This document shows, one piece after another, positions 62,559 to 64,000 of a stretch of 64,000 bases of DNA. The notes under the pieces are model-generated. The model worked only from the letters and a program-made list of their open reading frames with translations, did not search any database and was not told where the DNA came from. The DNA lies in the NCBI RefSeq assembly GCF_001426885.1, contig NZ_LMFP01000028.1, forward strand, positions 1,282,174-1,346,173. Direction: 5' to 3'. A program made the position numbers and the translations under genes. The number at the start of each line of letters is the position of its first letter. The stretch's first letter is position 1. Source of the DNA: Pelomonas sp. Root1444. Lineage in GTDB: Bacteria > Pseudomonadota > Gammaproteobacteria > Burkholderiales > Burkholderiaceae_C.

Positions 62559-62797
62559 ACGGCGCCAAGGATCCCCTGCACGGCCTCACGCTCGAGGCCA
62601 TCGTGACCGAGCTGGTCGCCTATTTCGGCTGGGCCGAGCTCGGCCAGCGCATCGACATCAAGTGCTTTCGCATCGACCCCAGCGTGGCGTCGAGCCTGAA
62701 GTTCCTGCGCAAGACGCCGTGGGCTCGCGCCAAGGTGGAGAGCCTGTACCTGTTCATGCGGCGCGAGCAAGCCCGCGCCGGCAGGCCATCGGCTTAG
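62555..62797 (+). CDS. VF530 family (DUF2132) DNA-binding-like protein
   Basis: An 80-residue protein with the VF530 signature [20 protein letters not shown], then [20 protein letters not shown] and [14 protein letters not shown]. The family has a double-stranded-DNA-binding fold known from structural genomics and is otherwise uncharacterised. It starts on an ATGA overlap with the acyltransferase stop. Its stop overlaps the end of minE on the other strand by four bases (62794-62797). The function is unknown. Confidence 0.88.
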   Translation: MNGAKDPLHGLTLEAIVTELVAYFGWAELGQRIDIKCFRIDPSVASSLKFLRKTPWARAKVESLYLFMRREQARAGRPSA

Positions 62798-63057
62798 CGG
62801 CCGCCGGGCTCCGGGAGTTCGATCTTCACTTCCAGCACCTCCAGGTCGCCCTGGCGCTCCATGTGCACCTTGATGTCGTCGGGGTTGATGGACACGTACT
62901 TGCTGATGACGGCCACCAGCTCGCGCTGCAGTTGCGGCAGGTAGTCGGGGCTGCTGCTGCGGCCATTGCGCTCGTGCGCGAGGATGAGCTGCAGCCGCTC
63001 CTTGGCGACGCTGGCCGAGCTCTTCTTTTCGCCGAGGAAGAAGTTCAGGAATCCCAT
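62794..63057 (-). CDS. minE: Cell division topological specificity factor MinE
   Basis: An 87-residue protein that stimulates MinD ATPase and drives pole-to-pole oscillation, keeping division at mid-cell. The N-terminal membrane-targeting helix [20 protein letters not shown], the anti-MinCD segment [15 protein letters not shown] and the C-terminal dimer domain ([20 protein letters not shown]) are all present. It is the last gene of minC-minD-minE, 13 bases after minD. Confidence 0.96.
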   Translation of the reverse strand: MGFLNFFLGEKKSSASVAKERLQLILAHERNGRSSSPDYLPQLQRELVAVISKYVSINPDDIKVHMERQGDLEVLEVKIELPEPGGR

Positions 63058-63070
63058 TGCAAGGCCCCCT

Positions 63071-63886
63071 TCACTTGCCGCCGAAGACGCGCTTGAACCA
63101 GCTCGGCTTCACGGCTTCGGTGAAGCGCATGGGCTTGTCCTCGCCGAGGAAGCGGGCGACGACGTCCTTGTAGGCCTCGGCCACGTCGGTGCCCTGCAGA
63201 TGGATGGCCGGCGTGCCCTGGTTGGAGGCCTGCAGCACGCTCTCGCTCTCGGGGATGACGCCGATCAGCGGCGTGCGCAGGATCTCGTGGATGTCGTCCA
63301 GGCTCAGCATCTGGCCGCCCTCGACGCGATTCGGGTTGTAGCGCGTGATGAGCAGATGCTCCTTGACCGGCTCGCCGCCCTCGATGGCACGCTTGGTCTT
63401 GCTGGACAGCATGCCGAGGATGCGATCGCTGTCGCGCACCGAGGAGACCTCGGGGTTGGTGACGACCAGCGCTTCGTCGGCGTAGTGCATGGCCATCAGC
63501 GCGCCGGTCTCGATGCCGGCCGGCGAGTCGCAGACGATGTAGTCGAACTCCATCGCCTTGAGCTCTTCCAGCACGCGCTCCACGCCCTCTTGCTTCAGCG
63601 CATCCTTGTCGCGCGTTTGAGACGCGGCCAGGATGTAGAGCTTGTCGAGCTGCTTGTCCTTGATGAGGGCCTGCGTGAGCTTGATCTCTTCGTTGACGAC
63701 GTTGATCAGGTCGTACACCACGCGGCGCTCGACGCCCATGATGAGGTCGAGGTTGCGCAGGCCGACGTCGAAGTCGATGACGCAGGTCTTGAAGCCGCGC
63801 ATCGCGAGGCCGGTGGCGAAGCTCGCGCTGGTGGTGGTCTTGCCGACCCCGCCCTTGCCCGAGGTGACAACGACGATCTTGGTCAT
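63071..63886 (-). CDS. minD: Septum site-determining protein MinD
   Basis: A 271-residue ParA/MinD-type ATPase. The deviant Walker A is [18 protein letters not shown], switch I is [14 protein letters not shown], Walker B is [14 protein letters not shown], and the C-terminal amphipathic membrane helix is [13 protein letters not shown]. With MinC it blocks division away from mid-cell. The ATG at 63886 has AGGAAAGAG about nine bases upstream and gives the usual [10 protein letters not shown] start. An ATG nine codons earlier (63913) overlaps the minC stop but adds residues not typical of MinD. Confidence 0.96.
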   Translation of the reverse strand: MTKIVVVTSGKGGVGKTTTSASFATGLAMRGFKTCVIDFDVGLRNLDLIMGVERRVVYDLINVVNEEIKLTQALIKDKQLDKLYILAASQTRDKDALKQEGVERVLEELKAMEFDYIVCDSPAGIETGALMAMHYADEALVVTNPEVSSVRDSDRILGMLSSKTKRAIEGGEPVKEHLLITRYNPNRVEGGQMLSLDDIHEILRTPLIGVIPESESVLQASNQGTPAIHLQGTDVAEAYKDVVARFLGEDKPMRFTEAVKPSWFKRVFGGK

Positions 63887-63909
63887 TCGCTCTTTCCTTG
63901 CTTCTTGAT

Positions 63910-64000
63910 TCATGCCTGCAGCGGCTGCAGCAGCAGCTTCTCGCCGTGTAGATAGACCTGGGCCGGCTTGCCTGCCACATCGGCGGGCAGCGGGTTCTCG
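63910..64000 (-). CDS. minC: Septum site-determining protein MinC, C-terminal end (cut by window)
   Basis: Only the last 29 residues are visible, ending LQPLQA before TGA at 63910-63912. ENPLPADVAGKPAQVYLHGE fits the C-terminal beta-helix tail of MinC. Its place just before minD supports the call. MinC is the division inhibitor carried by MinD. The rest of the gene lies beyond position 64000. Confidence 0.85.
   Translation of the reverse strand, partial: ENPLPADVAGKPAQVYLHGEKLLLQPLQA

Noticed and set aside
63887-63913. Alternative minD start overlapping the minC stop
   Set aside because: It would add nine residues not seen in MinD proteins; the ATG at 63886 has a good ribosome-binding site.

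Overview
The window is 64 kb of high-GC chromosomal DNA, densely packed with genes. The gene content points to a betaproteobacterium of the order Burkholderiales: minCDE followed by a VF530-type gene, tolB-pal-cpoB, oxygen-dependent hemF, Bug-type (TctC) binding proteins, 4,5-protocatechuate lower-pathway enzymes, and a 2862-residue cyclic beta-1,2-glucan synthase. The style of the genes resembles the Roseateles/Mitsuaria/Rubrivivax group; that narrower placement is inference. No insertion sequence, prophage, integron, CRISPR array or rRNA was seen, and no block looks foreign in composition. No intergenic gap exceeds 300 bases.

Layout. (1) 1-5745: a small catabolic cluster with a GlxA-type AraC regulator (cut by the window edge), an M20 amidohydrolase, an aldehyde dehydrogenase, a double-cupin protein and a DadA-like FAD oxidoreductase; the logic suits oxidation of an amine or acylated amine. 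(2) 5746-6692: a repeat-rich spacer and three small unknown genes. (3) 6805-12145: a complete sulfonate-sulfur operon ssuE-ssuA1-ssuA2-ssuD-ssuC-ssuB with two different binding proteins and a terminator-like hairpin inside it. (4) 12142-14476: a phosphoesterase, a lipid-kinase-like protein and a thioredoxin-like protein. (5) 14621-25942: an envelope/osmotic region with the giant NdvB-type glucan synthase, a tiny membrane protein, a fused osmoprotectant binding-protein/permease without an ATPase gene, and a binding lipoprotein. (6) 26020-26292: two tRNA-Lys genes (anticodons CTT and TTT) with a promoter and a terminator.

(7) 26314-36730: twelve consecutive minus-strand housekeeping genes, read in the order yebC-purD-hemF-nadD-rsfS-rlmH-maf-rng-tolB-pal-cpoB-tcdA. 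Most junctions overlap or abut; hemF and nadD appear to use TTG starts that overlap the preceding stop codon. (8) 36825-41359: a HerA-like ATPase, a small ribbon-helix-helix-like protein directly behind a perfect palindrome, a membrane protein and glnS. (9) 41413-45196: small unknown genes, a Tat-like exported binding protein and the helicase dbpA. (10) 45234-48109: mipA with a QseB/PmrA-like two-component system and a candidate operator. (11) 48186-53228: yciH, an S9 peptidase and a winged-helix/NTPase/TPR regulator. (12) 53343-54772: a hemerythrin-like protein and a 1-Cys peroxiredoxin. (13) 54898-58349: 4-oxalomesaconate hydratase, CHA aldolase and two unrelated binding proteins. (14) 58244-64000: dusC, a YgjP-type metalloprotein, a ferredoxin, a serine hydrolase, an acyltransferase, a VF530 protein and minE-minD-minC (cut by the edge).

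The most interesting signals are regulatory rather than new protein systems: the 14-bp-arm palindrome before the RHH-like gene, the 11-bp-period repeat before mipA, the 10-bp-period repeat between the large regulator and the hemerythrin gene, the hairpin inside the ssu operon, and the hairpin next to the rng ribosome-binding site. I saw no clear undescribed multi-gene system. Nothing here was checked against a database.
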